Of a stretch of 64,000 nt of DNA, positions 44,019 through 52,558 are shown piece by piece. Position 1 is the stretch's first letter. Each line of letters starts with the position of its first letter. The translations under genes and the position numbers were made by a program. Origin of the DNA: Gemmatimonas sp. (lineage in GTDB: Bacteria; Gemmatimonadota; Gemmatimonadetes; Gemmatimonadales; Gemmatimonadaceae); the NCBI GenBank assembly GCA_023910675.1, contig JAAVWC010000019.1, forward strand, positions 1 to 64,000, in the 5' to 3' direction. The notes under the pieces were generated by a model. It worked only from the letters and a program-made list of their open reading frames with translations. It was not told the origin of the DNA and made no database searches.

Positions 44019-44336
44019 TTACGCCTCGCCGGTGGGCATGGCGACGGCCGACGCCTGCAGCTTGGCCGCGAGACGGGCTTCGTGACGCGCCTTGATGACG
44101 CCGGCACGACGGAGGAGCGAGCGCACAGTGTCCGTGGGCTGCGCGCCAACGTCCAACCAGTGGTTCACACGATCAACCAGAAGGTTGATGGCGTTTTCGC
44201 CACCGTTGCGGGGCTGATACTGCCCGAGGATTTCGATGAAACGGCCGTCGCGCGGGGCCTTGGAATCGGCAACCACGATACGGTACATGGGGGTCTTCTT
44301 ACGGCCTTCGCGGCGGAGACGGATCTTTACGGCCAT
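44019..44336 (-). CDS. rpsP: 30S ribosomal protein S16
   Basis: 105 residues from the ATG at 44336. [22 protein letters not shown] and [20 protein letters not shown] are the S16 signature. The tail after residue 85 ([19 protein letters not shown]) is a normal variable extension. It binds 16S rRNA in the 30S body. First gene of rpsP-rimM-trmD. ffh, often next to rpsP, is found 11 kb away on the same strand. Confidence 0.96.
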   Translation of the reverse strand: MAVKIRLRREGRKKTPMYRIVVADSKAPRDGRFIEILGQYQPRNGGENAINLLVDRVNHWLDVGAQPTDTVRSLLRRAGVIKARHEARLAAKLQASAVAMPTGEA

Positions 44337-44365
44337 CGGAGTTCTCTCGGACAGTGAGTCAGACG

Positions 44366-44391
44366 GGGTGCCACCACCAACCGTGGCACCC
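44366..44391 (-). promoter_or_regulatory. hairpin in the rpsP leader
   Basis: Perfect 9-bp stem (44366-44374 with 44383-44391) with an 8-base loop, ending 30 bases before the rpsP start codon. No T-run follows, so it is not a terminator. It could be a ribosomal-protein leader element. No known S16 leader type is recognised. Confidence 0.35.
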
Positions 44392-44508
44392 AACGGGCTC
44401 CTCGCACCACCGGCGTTTCCGGCGTGCACCCGTGCCCCCCAAAGGGGAGCCATGCAAGCTAACCACAGCAGGGGCCGCGATTCAAGTCAAAACCGCCGTT
44501 CCCCCGCC

Positions 44509-44598
44509 CCTGCCGTCTAAAACCCTGCCGTCCGCCGTCTCGGCGCGGACCCGCGGCATCGCGCCGAGAGCGCAGACGGCAGGCTTCTAGACGGCAGG
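44509..44598. repeat. long inverted repeat, 38-bp arms, iterated CTGCCGTCTA-type word
   Basis: Arm 44509-44546 pairs with 44561-44598 with five mismatches, around a loop of 14. Each arm holds repeated ctgccgtct words. It lies between divergent genes (rpsP minus, gamma-glutamyltransferase plus), where a terminator for neighbouring genes is not expected. It fills part of the 335-base gap 44337-44671, which otherwise holds the rpsP leader and no visible gene. Confidence 0.9.
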
Positions 44599-44671
44599 CG
44601 CGCAGGAAAAGCGGCCTCCACAACAGCCCGTCTCCCCAAGCCGTACATTGGGCAACCTCCATCCCCCGCCC

Positions 44672-46411
44672 ATGCCCCTCACGGCCCGCCCGCTCCGCCC
44701 GTTTGCCCGCTCGATCACCCTGGTTGCCACCCTCACGGCAACAGCGGTCGCCCAGCCTGCGCCCCCGCCAACCGCCCGCCCGACGGCCGCCGTCGAGAGC
44801 AGCGCCGGCATGGTCGTCTCGGCGAGCGCCATTGCCAGCCAAGTGGGGCGCGACGTGCTGGCCAACGGCGGGAATGCCGTGGACGCCGCCATCGCCACGG
44901 GCTTCGCCCTGGCCGTGACCTACCCCACCGCCGGCAACATTGGCGGAGGCGGGTTCATGGTCATCCGCTTCCCCGACGGCCGAGCCACCACCATCGACTT
45001 CCGCGAACGCGCGCCGGCGGCGGCGACCTCAGGCATGTTCACCGACAGCACTGGCGCCTATTCGTCGCGCATTCACCATCGCTCGCATAAGGCGGTCGGT
45101 GTTCCGGGTACCGTTGCCGGTTTCGATCTCGCACACCAGAAATACGGCAAGGTGAGCTGGGCCAAGCTCGTCGACCCGGCCGCACGCATGGCCGACACCG
45201 GCTTCATGGTGCCCACCGGGCTCGCCGCCTCGCTCGGCAATCCGCGCCTGCAGGAACACTTGTCGGCCTACCCCGCGACCATCGCCGCCTACTATCGCAA
45301 CGGCAAGCCGTACGCCGCCGGCGAACGCATGGTGCTCAGCGATCTGGGCAACACGCTCACGCGCATCCGCGACCTGCGACGCGACGGATTCTACAAAGGC
45401 ACCACCGCGCACCTCCTCACGGCCGAGATGCGCAAGAACGGTGGCCTCATTACGGAACGCGATCTCGCCGACTACGTCGCGCAGGAGCGCGCCGCGGTGC
45501 GAGGCACGTTCAAGGGCTACGAGATCATCACCATGCCGCCGCCAAGCAGTGGTGGCGTCGCGATGATCGAAATGCTCAACATCCTCGAGGGCGTCGACCT
45601 CAAAGCGGCTGGACACAACTCGCCGCTCTATCTCCATTGGCTCGCCGAAAGCATGCGCCGCGCCTTTCGCGATCGCGCCATGTTCCTTGGCGATCCAGAC
45701 TTCACCAAACCGCCGATCGATAAGCTCACGAGCAAGGCGTACGCGGCCACGTTGCGCGGCACCATCGATCCGCTCAAGGCCTCGCCGTCGTCACCCGCCG
45801 ATGTGGCCCAGGGATACGAGAGCGACGAAACCACGCACTACTCCGTGGTCGACAAGGACGGCCTCGCGGTGTCCGTCACGTACACCCTCGAAGCGGGCTA
45901 CGGACTCGGCGCGGTTGTGGAGGGGGCCGGCTTTCTGCTGAATAACGAGATGGGCGACTTCAACGGAAAACCCGGACTCACCGACAGCACGGGACTGATT
46001 GGCACCTCGCCCAATCTGGCGCAGCCCGGCAAGCGCATGCTCTCGAGCATGACGCCGACGATCATCGCCAAGGACGGAAAGCTGGTAGCAGTGGTCGGCA
46101 GCCCGGGCGGTCGCACGATCATCAATACCGTCATGCAGGTGGTGCTCAATCTGACCGCGTTCGATATGCCAGCGCAGCAGGCGGTGAACGCTGCGCGCGT
46201 GCATCATCAGTGGCTGCCCAACACGCTTACGGTGGAGCGCGAAGGCTTTGAAGCTGCGACACTGGAGGCGGTGCGCGCCAAGGGACACGTGGTGCGCGTG
46301 GGCACGCAACAGGGCACGGCACACTCAATCGTCATTGACGCCAAGACCGGCAAGCGGCTTGGCGCCGCCGACCCCCGCGATCGTGATGCGGGGGCGGCGG
46401 GCCACAACTGA
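44672..46411 (+). CDS. ggt: gamma-glutamyltransferase
   Basis: 579 residues from the ATG at 44672. Signal peptide (TLVATLTATAVAQPAP), so it acts in the periplasm, breaking glutathione and gamma-glutamyl peptides. Features: SAGMVVSASAIASQVGRDVL and NGGNAVDAAIATGFALAVTY at the front of the large subunit. The autocleavage site DETTHYSVVDKDG has its nucleophile Thr at about residue 387, giving a normal large/small subunit split. In the small subunit, SSMTPTIIAKDGK and GSPGGRTIINTVMQ are conserved. Full length and intact. Single gene, convergent with the DUF2911 gene. Confidence 0.95.
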   Translation: MPLTARPLRPFARSITLVATLTATAVAQPAPPPTARPTAAVESSAGMVVSASAIASQVGRDVLANGGNAVDAAIATGFALAVTYPTAGNIGGGGFMVIRFPDGRATTIDFRERAPAAATSGMFTDSTGAYSSRIHHRSHKAVGVPGTVAGFDLAHQKYGKVSWAKLVDPAARMADTGFMVPTGLAASLGNPRLQEHLSAYPATIAAYYRNGKPYAAGERMVLSDLGNTLTRIRDLRRDGFYKGTTAHLLTAEMRKNGGLITERDLADYVAQERAAVRGTFKGYEIITMPPPSSGGVAMIEMLNILEGVDLKAAGHNSPLYLHWLAESMRRAFRDRAMFLGDPDFTKPPIDKLTSKAYAATLRGTIDPLKASPSSPADVAQGYESDETTHYSVVDKDGLAVSVTYTLEAGYGLGAVVEGAGFLLNNEMGDFNGKPGLTDSTGLIGTSPNLAQPGKRMLSSMTPTIIAKDGKLVAVVGSPGGRTIINTVMQVVLNLTAFDMPAQQAVNAARVHHQWLPNTLTVEREGFEAATLEAVRAKGHVVRVGTQQGTAHSIVIDAKTGKRLGAADPRDRDAGAAGHN

Positions 46412-46442
46412 CGGGCGACGCGTGTAGCGCCGGCTCCGTCGG

Positions 46443-47021
46443 TTACTTGACGACGAAGCCGGCGACGGCCTTGTACGTGTCCCACATGATGGCGATTTCG
46501 CCGCCCTTGCCCGCCGGCTTCACCTGAATCTCCATCTTCTCCACGACCGCGTTGTTGCTCGTGACCATGAGCGGAACACGCAGCAGGTCCTGCTTGGCGT
46601 CGTAGGCCGTGCCCCACTGCTTCGTCTGCTTGTTCACGATCAGCTGCCACTTGCCGTTCTCTTCGAGCTGCGTCCACAGCGTGTACGTGCCCGCGGGAAC
46701 GACCTTGCCGCCGAAGTCGAGCGCCTTGCTGGTGGTGAAATGCGTGGCTTCGTTCGCACCCGTACGCCACACCATGCCCCACTTCATGTCGCCGAGGCCG
46801 TTGAACAGCACGCGGCCACGCTTGGACGGGCGGCCGTAGTTCACGCTGATTTCGGAGCCGGCAACGGTCGTCTTGAGCGAGTCACGCGGCGAGGCCGGCG
46901 CCTTCTGGGCGCCACCCATCTGCATGCCACCCATGCTCCCCTGAGCGGCGGCAGAGACGGACAGAAGCGAAACGGCGGCGAACGCAGTGGCGCCGCGGAG
47001 CAGCGAACGGGAGATCGTCAT
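46443..47021 (-). CDS. exported DUF2911 protein
   Basis: 192 residues with a signal peptide ending SAAAQGS and a short Met/Gly-rich start (MGGMQMGG). The domain that follows, SEISVNYGRPSKRGRVLFNGL, VWRTGANEATHFTTSKALDFGG and VPAGTYTLWTQLEENGKWQLI, is the DUF2911 fold, found in many Bacteroidota and Gemmatimonadota. No activity is known. It lies 132 bases downstream of the TerB gene, and its end is 31 bases from the convergent ggt stop. Confidence 0.9.
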   Translation of the reverse strand: MTISRSLLRGATAFAAVSLLSVSAAAQGSMGGMQMGGAQKAPASPRDSLKTTVAGSEISVNYGRPSKRGRVLFNGLGDMKWGMVWRTGANEATHFTTSKALDFGGKVVPAGTYTLWTQLEENGKWQLIVNKQTKQWGTAYDAKQDLLRVPLMVTSNNAVVEKMEIQVKPAGKGGEIAIMWDTYKAVAGFVVK

Positions 47022-47049
47022 GGTCGGAATTGAGGGCTGGGATGAAGAA

Positions 47050-47077
47050 CGGGACGGCGCCTGAAGACGCCGCCCCG
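47050..47077 (-). terminator. possible terminator after the TerB gene
   Basis: Stem of 10 bp with one mismatch (47050-47059 with 47068-47077), followed on the minus strand by ttcttc. It is the only hairpin in the 132-base gap between the TerB and DUF2911 genes. Weak T-tract. Confidence 0.4.
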
Positions 47078-47153
47078 TACGGGCGGTGTATGAGAACGCC
47101 GCCTCAATTCTATCACCGCGGGCAAGGCAGAGGTTCCCACCCCGCCCGGGGCA

Positions 47154-47603
47154 CTATTCCGCCGACTTCCTCGCTTGCGACAGGTAGGCCGGCTCCAGCT
47201 CGAGCAGATTGGCCATTTTCCGGATGAGATAGGCCTCCTGCTCATCAAAATCCCCGTCGGCGAGCACCACCTGCCACATCAGCTCCGCCAGCACGATTCG
47301 CTGGCCGACGTTGTACTCCTTGACCACCTGACGGGTGAACACGAAGTGGTCGACCGCATCGCGATTGGCCGCAGCGGCCTCCGCCAGGAGTTCTTTGGCG
47401 CCGGCCGCGTCGACACCGAAATGCCGCTGCATGATTTCCAGAATGCGGTGCTGCTCTTCGTCGCTGAACTGGCCATCGGCACAGGCCAACTCCACGAGCA
47501 GCGCGCAGGCGGCAATACGCACATCGTGCGGAGGCACCCGCGAGTGCGCCCCCGCGGATCCGGGGACGCTGTCGCTCACCAACCGTCGTAGTGCTTCGAA
47601 CAT
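47154..47603 (-). CDS. TerB-like protein
   Basis: 149 residues, all-helical. RIAACALLVELACADGQFSDEEQHRILEIM and IVLAELMWQVVLADGDFDEQEAYLIRKMANLL are two copies of the TerB acidic-loop motif, where Asp/Glu residues may bind metal. TerB proteins appear in tellurite resistance and in membrane-associated stress systems, but isolated copies like this are of unknown role. No ter cluster is nearby. It lies 18 bases after the VPS10/BNR gene stop on the same strand. Confidence 0.88.
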   Translation of the reverse strand: MFEALRRLVSDSVPGSAGAHSRVPPHDVRIAACALLVELACADGQFSDEEQHRILEIMQRHFGVDAAGAKELLAEAAAANRDAVDHFVFTRQVVKEYNVGQRIVLAELMWQVVLADGDFDEQEAYLIRKMANLLELEPAYLSQARKSAE

Positions 47604-47621
47604 GATCGTCGTGACTCCGCC

Positions 47622-50600
47622 TTACATGCGGCGCTGCGGCCCGATCGCGCGATCGAGCTTGGCCTTCACCGCTTCCAGCTCGAGGCGCAACACGTTGTAG
47701 CGATCGAGGGCATCCTTACCCACCTTCTGGTCGGCGCGAGCCGTCATGCCCGCGAGGTAGGTGATGTGCGCCTGCAGCCCCGGCTTGCCGTAACGGATGG
47801 GCTGGGTGTTCACCACTTCACTCACTTCCTTCACCTGCTTGGCCGTATCGGCCGCCGCTCCGGTGGCGCCCTTGTACTTCTGCTCAGCGGCGCGCACCCG
47901 CGTGAGAAGCGCGTTCACGTCCGCCACCATCTCGCGCATCTTCACGTTGTGGGCGAACTGCGCTTGCAGGTCGGCTTCGGTGGTGCCATCAGCCGCCAGA
48001 CGCGGGTCGATGCGCACGCGCAGCGGCACGGTCTGCGTCTGTCCGGCAATCGTCACCTTGGCCGTGTATGTGCCCGGCGGCGCCGCCAGGCCGTTCTGGT
48101 GCTGCATGTTCCACACGAAGCGGTTGAGCCCCGCCTTCTTGGTCACGAGGTTCATCGTGGGGCCTTCGGCCACCAGCGGCGCACGACCACCACGACCGGC
48201 AAGCATCGCCTCATCGGGGTCCTCGTCTTCGCCACCGCGACGACGCGGAGGCGCCACCGGTGCCACCCCACTCTTGAAGCTGTTTACCACCTTGCCAGCC
48301 GCATCGGTGATCTCGATACGCACCGTATCGCTGAGTTCAGCGGGCAGATAGTAGTCGATCGTCGGCCCGAGAAGCGACTGCGCCACGTTGGTCTTGTAGC
48401 CATCGCGCGGACGGAACACGGTCGCCGGAGCACTGGTCGTCGTCGGACCGATCTGCTGCAGCGGCGCGATGTTGTCGAGAATCCACGCCGCACGGCCCTG
48501 CGTGGCAATGACCAGATCGCCGCGATGCACGCGGATATCGTTGATGGGGATGTTCGGCATGTTCAGGTTGAACGGCTGCCAGTGTCCACCATTGTCGAAC
48601 GAGATATACAGACCGAACTCCGTCCCCGCGTACAACAGCCCTTCGCGCACGGGGTCCTCGCGCACTACACGCACCGGATTGTCGGCGGCAATGCCGTTGG
48701 TGCCGTCGGTGAGCAGCTTCCACGTCTTGCCGTAATCGTTCGTGAGGTAGATGTACGGCTTGTAGTCGCCGAGCAGATACCGATAGGTGGCGAAGTACGC
48801 TGATCCCTTGCGGTGCGGCGAGGCATCGATCCACGCCACACGCCCGCCGTCGCCAAGTCCCTTGGGCGTGACCCGCGCCCACGTCTTGCCGTCGTCGAGC
48901 GTGACGGAGAACGGGCCATCGTTGGAACCGGTCCAGATGACGCCCTTCTCGAGCGCCGACTCCGTGATGGCGTACAGCGTGCTGTAGAACTCTTCACCCG
49001 TCACGTCACGCGTGATCGGCTGGCCGCTCCCACCCTGACAGCACTTGGGGAACGCTGTGAGATCGGGCGAAATCTTGTCCCACGACGCGCCATTGTTGCG
49101 CGAGCGGTGGAGGTACTGCGAGCCGTAGTAGATGACCTTGGGATCGTGCGGCGACGTCGCCATGGGCGTCGTGCGCTGCATGCGGAAAATCAGATCGCCA
49201 CCGTCGTTGCCGTACAGCGACTGCGCGCCGATCCAGTAGTTCTTCGTCACGCCCGCCTTGACGTTCATGACCGAGTACTGGCCCTTGCAGTTGCCGTGCA
49301 CGATGTTCTCGTCCGACGGATGCGGGATGATCGGACCGGTTTCGCAGCCAGGCCCCACGCGCACCGCCGACATATTGAACGGATTGTTCATGCTCGGCAC
49401 GATGTACGTGCTGTTGTCCTGCTGCGCCATGTACAGGTTGTACGGGAATGCATTGTCGAGCCACACGCCGTAGAACTCGGCCGTCGGCTGGATATCCTGC
49501 GAGCTCCACGTCTTGCCGCCATCGAACGACACGTTCGCCCCGCCGTCGTTCGACTGCACCATGATGTTGGAATCCTTGGGATTGATCCAGATATCGTGGT
49601 TGTCGCCGTGCGGCGTACGGAACGGCGTGACCGTCTTGCCGCCGTCAGTGCTCTTGTAGAACGTTTCGGCCCCGCCGTACACGACGTCGGCGTTGTTCGG
49701 ATCCGCGCCGAGCGACGTGTAGTAGAAGGGGCGCGTAATGAGTCCGGGAGTGCTGTTCACCTGCTGCCAGCGCTCGCCGCCATCATCGCTGCGATACAAC
49801 CCGCCACCCGGCAGCGCCTCGACGAGCGCATACAGCCGCTGCGGATTCGCGGCGGTCACCGCAATGTTCCCCTTCCCCGTGAGTTCGTTGGGGAGGCCGG
49901 TGCCGCGAATGTTCTTCCACGTTTCGCCGCCGTCGGTGCTCTTGTAGAAGCCGCCTTCGCGCGAACCGGAGATGATCGACCACGGCTTGCGTTCGATGCG
50001 GTTCATCCACGCGTACACGACGTTGGGATTGCCCGGCTGCAGTTCAACATCCATGGCGCCGGTGCTGTCGCTCACGTACAGCGTCTTCTTCCACGTCTTG
50101 CCACCGTCGACCGTCTTGAAGACGCCGCGTTCGTTGTTCGGCTTGAAGATGTCGCCGTACGACGCCACCCAGACGATGTCCGGGTTGGTGGGGTGAATGC
50201 GCACCGCACCGGTCTGGCCGGCGTTGTATAGGCCACGGAATTCCCAGGTCTTGCCGGCATCACCGGAGCGATAGATGCCACGCCCCGTGGACACGTTGGA
50301 GCGCACGCCGTCGGAGCCCGTGCCAAGCCAAATGATGTTGGGATCGCTTTCCGCGACGGCCACCGAGCCCATGGAGCCGACGGGCACCTTGTTGTCCGTC
50401 AGCGGCTCCCAGCTCTCGCCGCCATTGGTGGTGCGCCAGAGTCCACCACTGGCCACGCCCATGTAGAAGGTCTTGGGCTGCGACGGGACGCCGGTGACGG
50501 TCGTGACGCGACCGCCGCGGGAATGGCCGACGAGGCGGTACGACATGCCGCGGAAGAGCGTCGGGTCCACCGACGCCATCATGGGCGCCTTGGGGGCAGC

Positions 50601-50708
50601 GGCGGGACGGGCGGCGGCAGCGCGGGCGGCCGGTCGCGGGGCCTGTGCCACCGCGAGCGCGGGAGCGAGGCCGAACAGGACAAGTGATGCCGAAACAGTA
50701 CGGCGCAT
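47622..50708 (-). CDS. exported VPS10/BNR-repeat beta-propeller protein
   Basis: 1028 residues with a signal peptide (LVLFGLAPALAVAQAP) followed by an Ala/Pro-rich stretch. At least eight BNR/sortilin-type Asp boxes are visible: LWRTTNGGESW, IYRSGDAGKTW, VFKTVDGGKTW, FYKSTDGGETW, LYRSDDGGERW, NVSFDGGKTW, LTNDYGKTW and YISFDNGGHW. They fold into one or two ten-bladed propellers as in sortilin (VPS10). The last 250 residues hold an FN3-like domain (LPAELSDTVRIEITDAAGK) and a helical tail. Such proteins are usually called glycosyl hydrolases, but the sialidase catalytic residues cannot be identified. Role unknown, outside the cytoplasm. Confidence 0.9.
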   Translation of the reverse strand: MRRTVSASLVLFGLAPALAVAQAPRPAARAAAARPAAAPKAPMMASVDPTLFRGMSYRLVGHSRGGRVTTVTGVPSQPKTFYMGVASGGLWRTTNGGESWEPLTDNKVPVGSMGSVAVAESDPNIIWLGTGSDGVRSNVSTGRGIYRSGDAGKTWEFRGLYNAGQTGAVRIHPTNPDIVWVASYGDIFKPNNERGVFKTVDGGKTWKKTLYVSDSTGAMDVELQPGNPNVVYAWMNRIERKPWSIISGSREGGFYKSTDGGETWKNIRGTGLPNELTGKGNIAVTAANPQRLYALVEALPGGGLYRSDDGGERWQQVNSTPGLITRPFYYTSLGADPNNADVVYGGAETFYKSTDGGKTVTPFRTPHGDNHDIWINPKDSNIMVQSNDGGANVSFDGGKTWSSQDIQPTAEFYGVWLDNAFPYNLYMAQQDNSTYIVPSMNNPFNMSAVRVGPGCETGPIIPHPSDENIVHGNCKGQYSVMNVKAGVTKNYWIGAQSLYGNDGGDLIFRMQRTTPMATSPHDPKVIYYGSQYLHRSRNNGASWDKISPDLTAFPKCCQGGSGQPITRDVTGEEFYSTLYAITESALEKGVIWTGSNDGPFSVTLDDGKTWARVTPKGLGDGGRVAWIDASPHRKGSAYFATYRYLLGDYKPYIYLTNDYGKTWKLLTDGTNGIAADNPVRVVREDPVREGLLYAGTEFGLYISFDNGGHWQPFNLNMPNIPINDIRVHRGDLVIATQGRAAWILDNIAPLQQIGPTTTSAPATVFRPRDGYKTNVAQSLLGPTIDYYLPAELSDTVRIEITDAAGKVVNSFKSGVAPVAPPRRRGGEDEDPDEAMLAGRGGRAPLVAEGPTMNLVTKKAGLNRFVWNMQHQNGLAAPPGTYTAKVTIAGQTQTVPLRVRIDPRLAADGTTEADLQAQFAHNVKMREMVADVNALLTRVRAAEQKYKGATGAAADTAKQVKEVSEVVNTQPIRYGKPGLQAHITYLAGMTARADQKVGKDALDRYNVLRLELEAVKAKLDRAIGPQRRM

Positions 50709-50795
50709 GCGTCAGGGAGGGTTAAAGGTGCAGCCGCGGGGGGCGAGGCTTCTGTAAAGCTTACGTCCGTGCGGCCGTCGTGTTGAGCGGTGGAG

Positions 50796-52424
50796 CTACT
50801 GCGCGTGCAACGCCCGGCCAGGGCTCGCGAGATGCTGTCCGTCGCGAACGGCAACCACCCCGTTGACCACCACTGCAGTGATCCCAGTGGCGTACTGGAA
50901 AGGGATTGGCAAACGTGGCGGTGTCGGCGACCGTATCGGCGTTGAACACGACGACATCGCCGGCCATGCCCACGGCCAGTCGTCCGCGATCGCGCAGATG
51001 CACGCGATCGGCGGGGCGCGCAGTCATCTTGTGAATCGCGTCGGCCAGCGTCAGCGCCTTTCGCTCGCGCACGAAGCGCCCCAGCACGCGCGGCATCGTC
51101 CCCGCACCACGCGGATGCGGGCTGCCACGTCCGAGTCGGCCCGTCTATCGCAAAGCCACCGCCATCGGAGCAAACCATGCCGTATTCATGGCCGAGCAGG
51201 CGGTCGAGGTTGGCCTCGCTCATGGCAAAGCCAAGCATCCCCACATCGACGTTGTTGCGACGCAGCAGCCCCACGGCGGCAGACGTACGGGTCTTCTCCA
51301 CGAGACAGAGCCCACGCCCCCAGCCGCTTCCCCTCCGCATCGCGGTCCTGCGGGTTGCTCACGCGCGCAATCTGCACGTTGTCCCAGCCGCCAATGACAT
51401 CGACTTTGGCCAGCGACTCGGTGCGAACGCGGGCGGCCGTCGCCGGGTCGTCGAGGCGACGGAGGAAGGCCGTGTCGCCCCCGTCACGCGCCCACACCGG
51501 AAACAGGTTCGTGAGTCCTGTCTGATACGCTTCGTACGGGTACACGTCGAACCAGGCGTCGATCCCCGCCGCGCGCGCGTCGCGAAGCCGCGCCAACGAG
51601 GCGTCGATCTTGGGCCAGTTGCGCGTGCCCTGCTGCTTGAGATGCGAGATCTGCAACGGACACCGAGCCCCGCGCGCGACGGCAATGGACTCGTCGATCG
51701 CCTCGAGCAGCTCGTTGTCTTCGTTGCGCATGTGCGTGGCGTACGGCAGTCGTCGCGACGACAAGGGACGGCAGAGCGCGATGAGTTCGTCGAGTGAGGC
51801 GAAGGCCCCCGGCGTATACTCCAGCCCCGTCGACGCCCCACACGCGCCCTCCTGCATCGCCCGTTCGACCATCGCCGTCATGCGTGTGAGTTCGTCGGCC
51901 GTGGCCTTACGGTCATCCTCGCCGACCACGGCGCCGCGCACCGTACCCAGCCCGATCATGGACGCCACGTTGACGGACGGCTTCAGGGTATCGAGCTCAC
52001 GCGCCCAGTTCGCGAACGACGTGGCCTCGGCGCCAGTGAAACGCGAACTGCCGTCGGCGCCAACGACAATCGTGGTAATCCCCTGACGGATGACCGACTC
52101 CGCGCGCGGGTCCTCCCGCAGATTCCCGTCGCCGTGTGAGTGGATGTCGACGAAGCCTGGCGCCACCACGAGCCCCCGCGCATCGATTTCTTCGCGGCCG
52201 CGGCCGGGCAGCGTGGCCGCCATGGCGCTGATGCGTCCGTCACGGACGGCAACATCCATGACACGGCCGTCGCGCCCTGTCCCATCGAATACGGTTCCGC
52301 CGCGCACGATGAGGTCATGTGTCGCTTGACCAGACACGGGTGTTGCGGTTGCCCAGACGTGCCCCAGCGGGACGGCCGCAACGGTAAGCGTCCCCTGCTT
52401 TACGAAGCTCCGACGTGTGGTCAT
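50796..52424 (-). pseudogene. N-acyl-D-amino-acid deacylase (D-aminoacylase), three frameshifts
   Basis: The first 350 residues from the ATG at 52424 are intact: signal region, then DLIVRGGTVFDGTGRDGRV, the metal motif GFVDIHSHGDGNL, ACGASTGLEYTPGAFASLDEL, and HLKQQG. Frame breaks occur at about 51275-51295, 51131-51132 and 50897-50898. The conserved sequence continues in the other frames: GLLRRNNVDVGMLGFAMSE, EYGMVCSDGGGFAIDGP, then RVLGRFVRERKALTLADAIHK and MAGDVVVFNADTVADTATF, and finally VVVNGVVAVRDGQHLASPGR up to the TAG at 50796. Dropping one base at each site restores a normal protein of about 540 residues. It would hydrolyse N-acyl-D-amino acids outside the cytoplasm. Confidence 0.8.
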
Positions 52425-52558
52425 GAAGGGTCTGAAACAGGGGGGGGCGCCGACGTGGCCAGCAATTCCTCAAATTGGCACGTATGCGTGCAGTGCGTTA
52501 GGCTCCGCATAACAGAGCGCGTGCGATCAGACCGTTGGCCTCCCCCCCTGCCCCGCGA

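Noticed and set aside
44337-44453. Longer rpsP start at 44453
   Set aside because: The extra residues are not S16-like, and the conserved MAVKIRLRR start lies at 44336.
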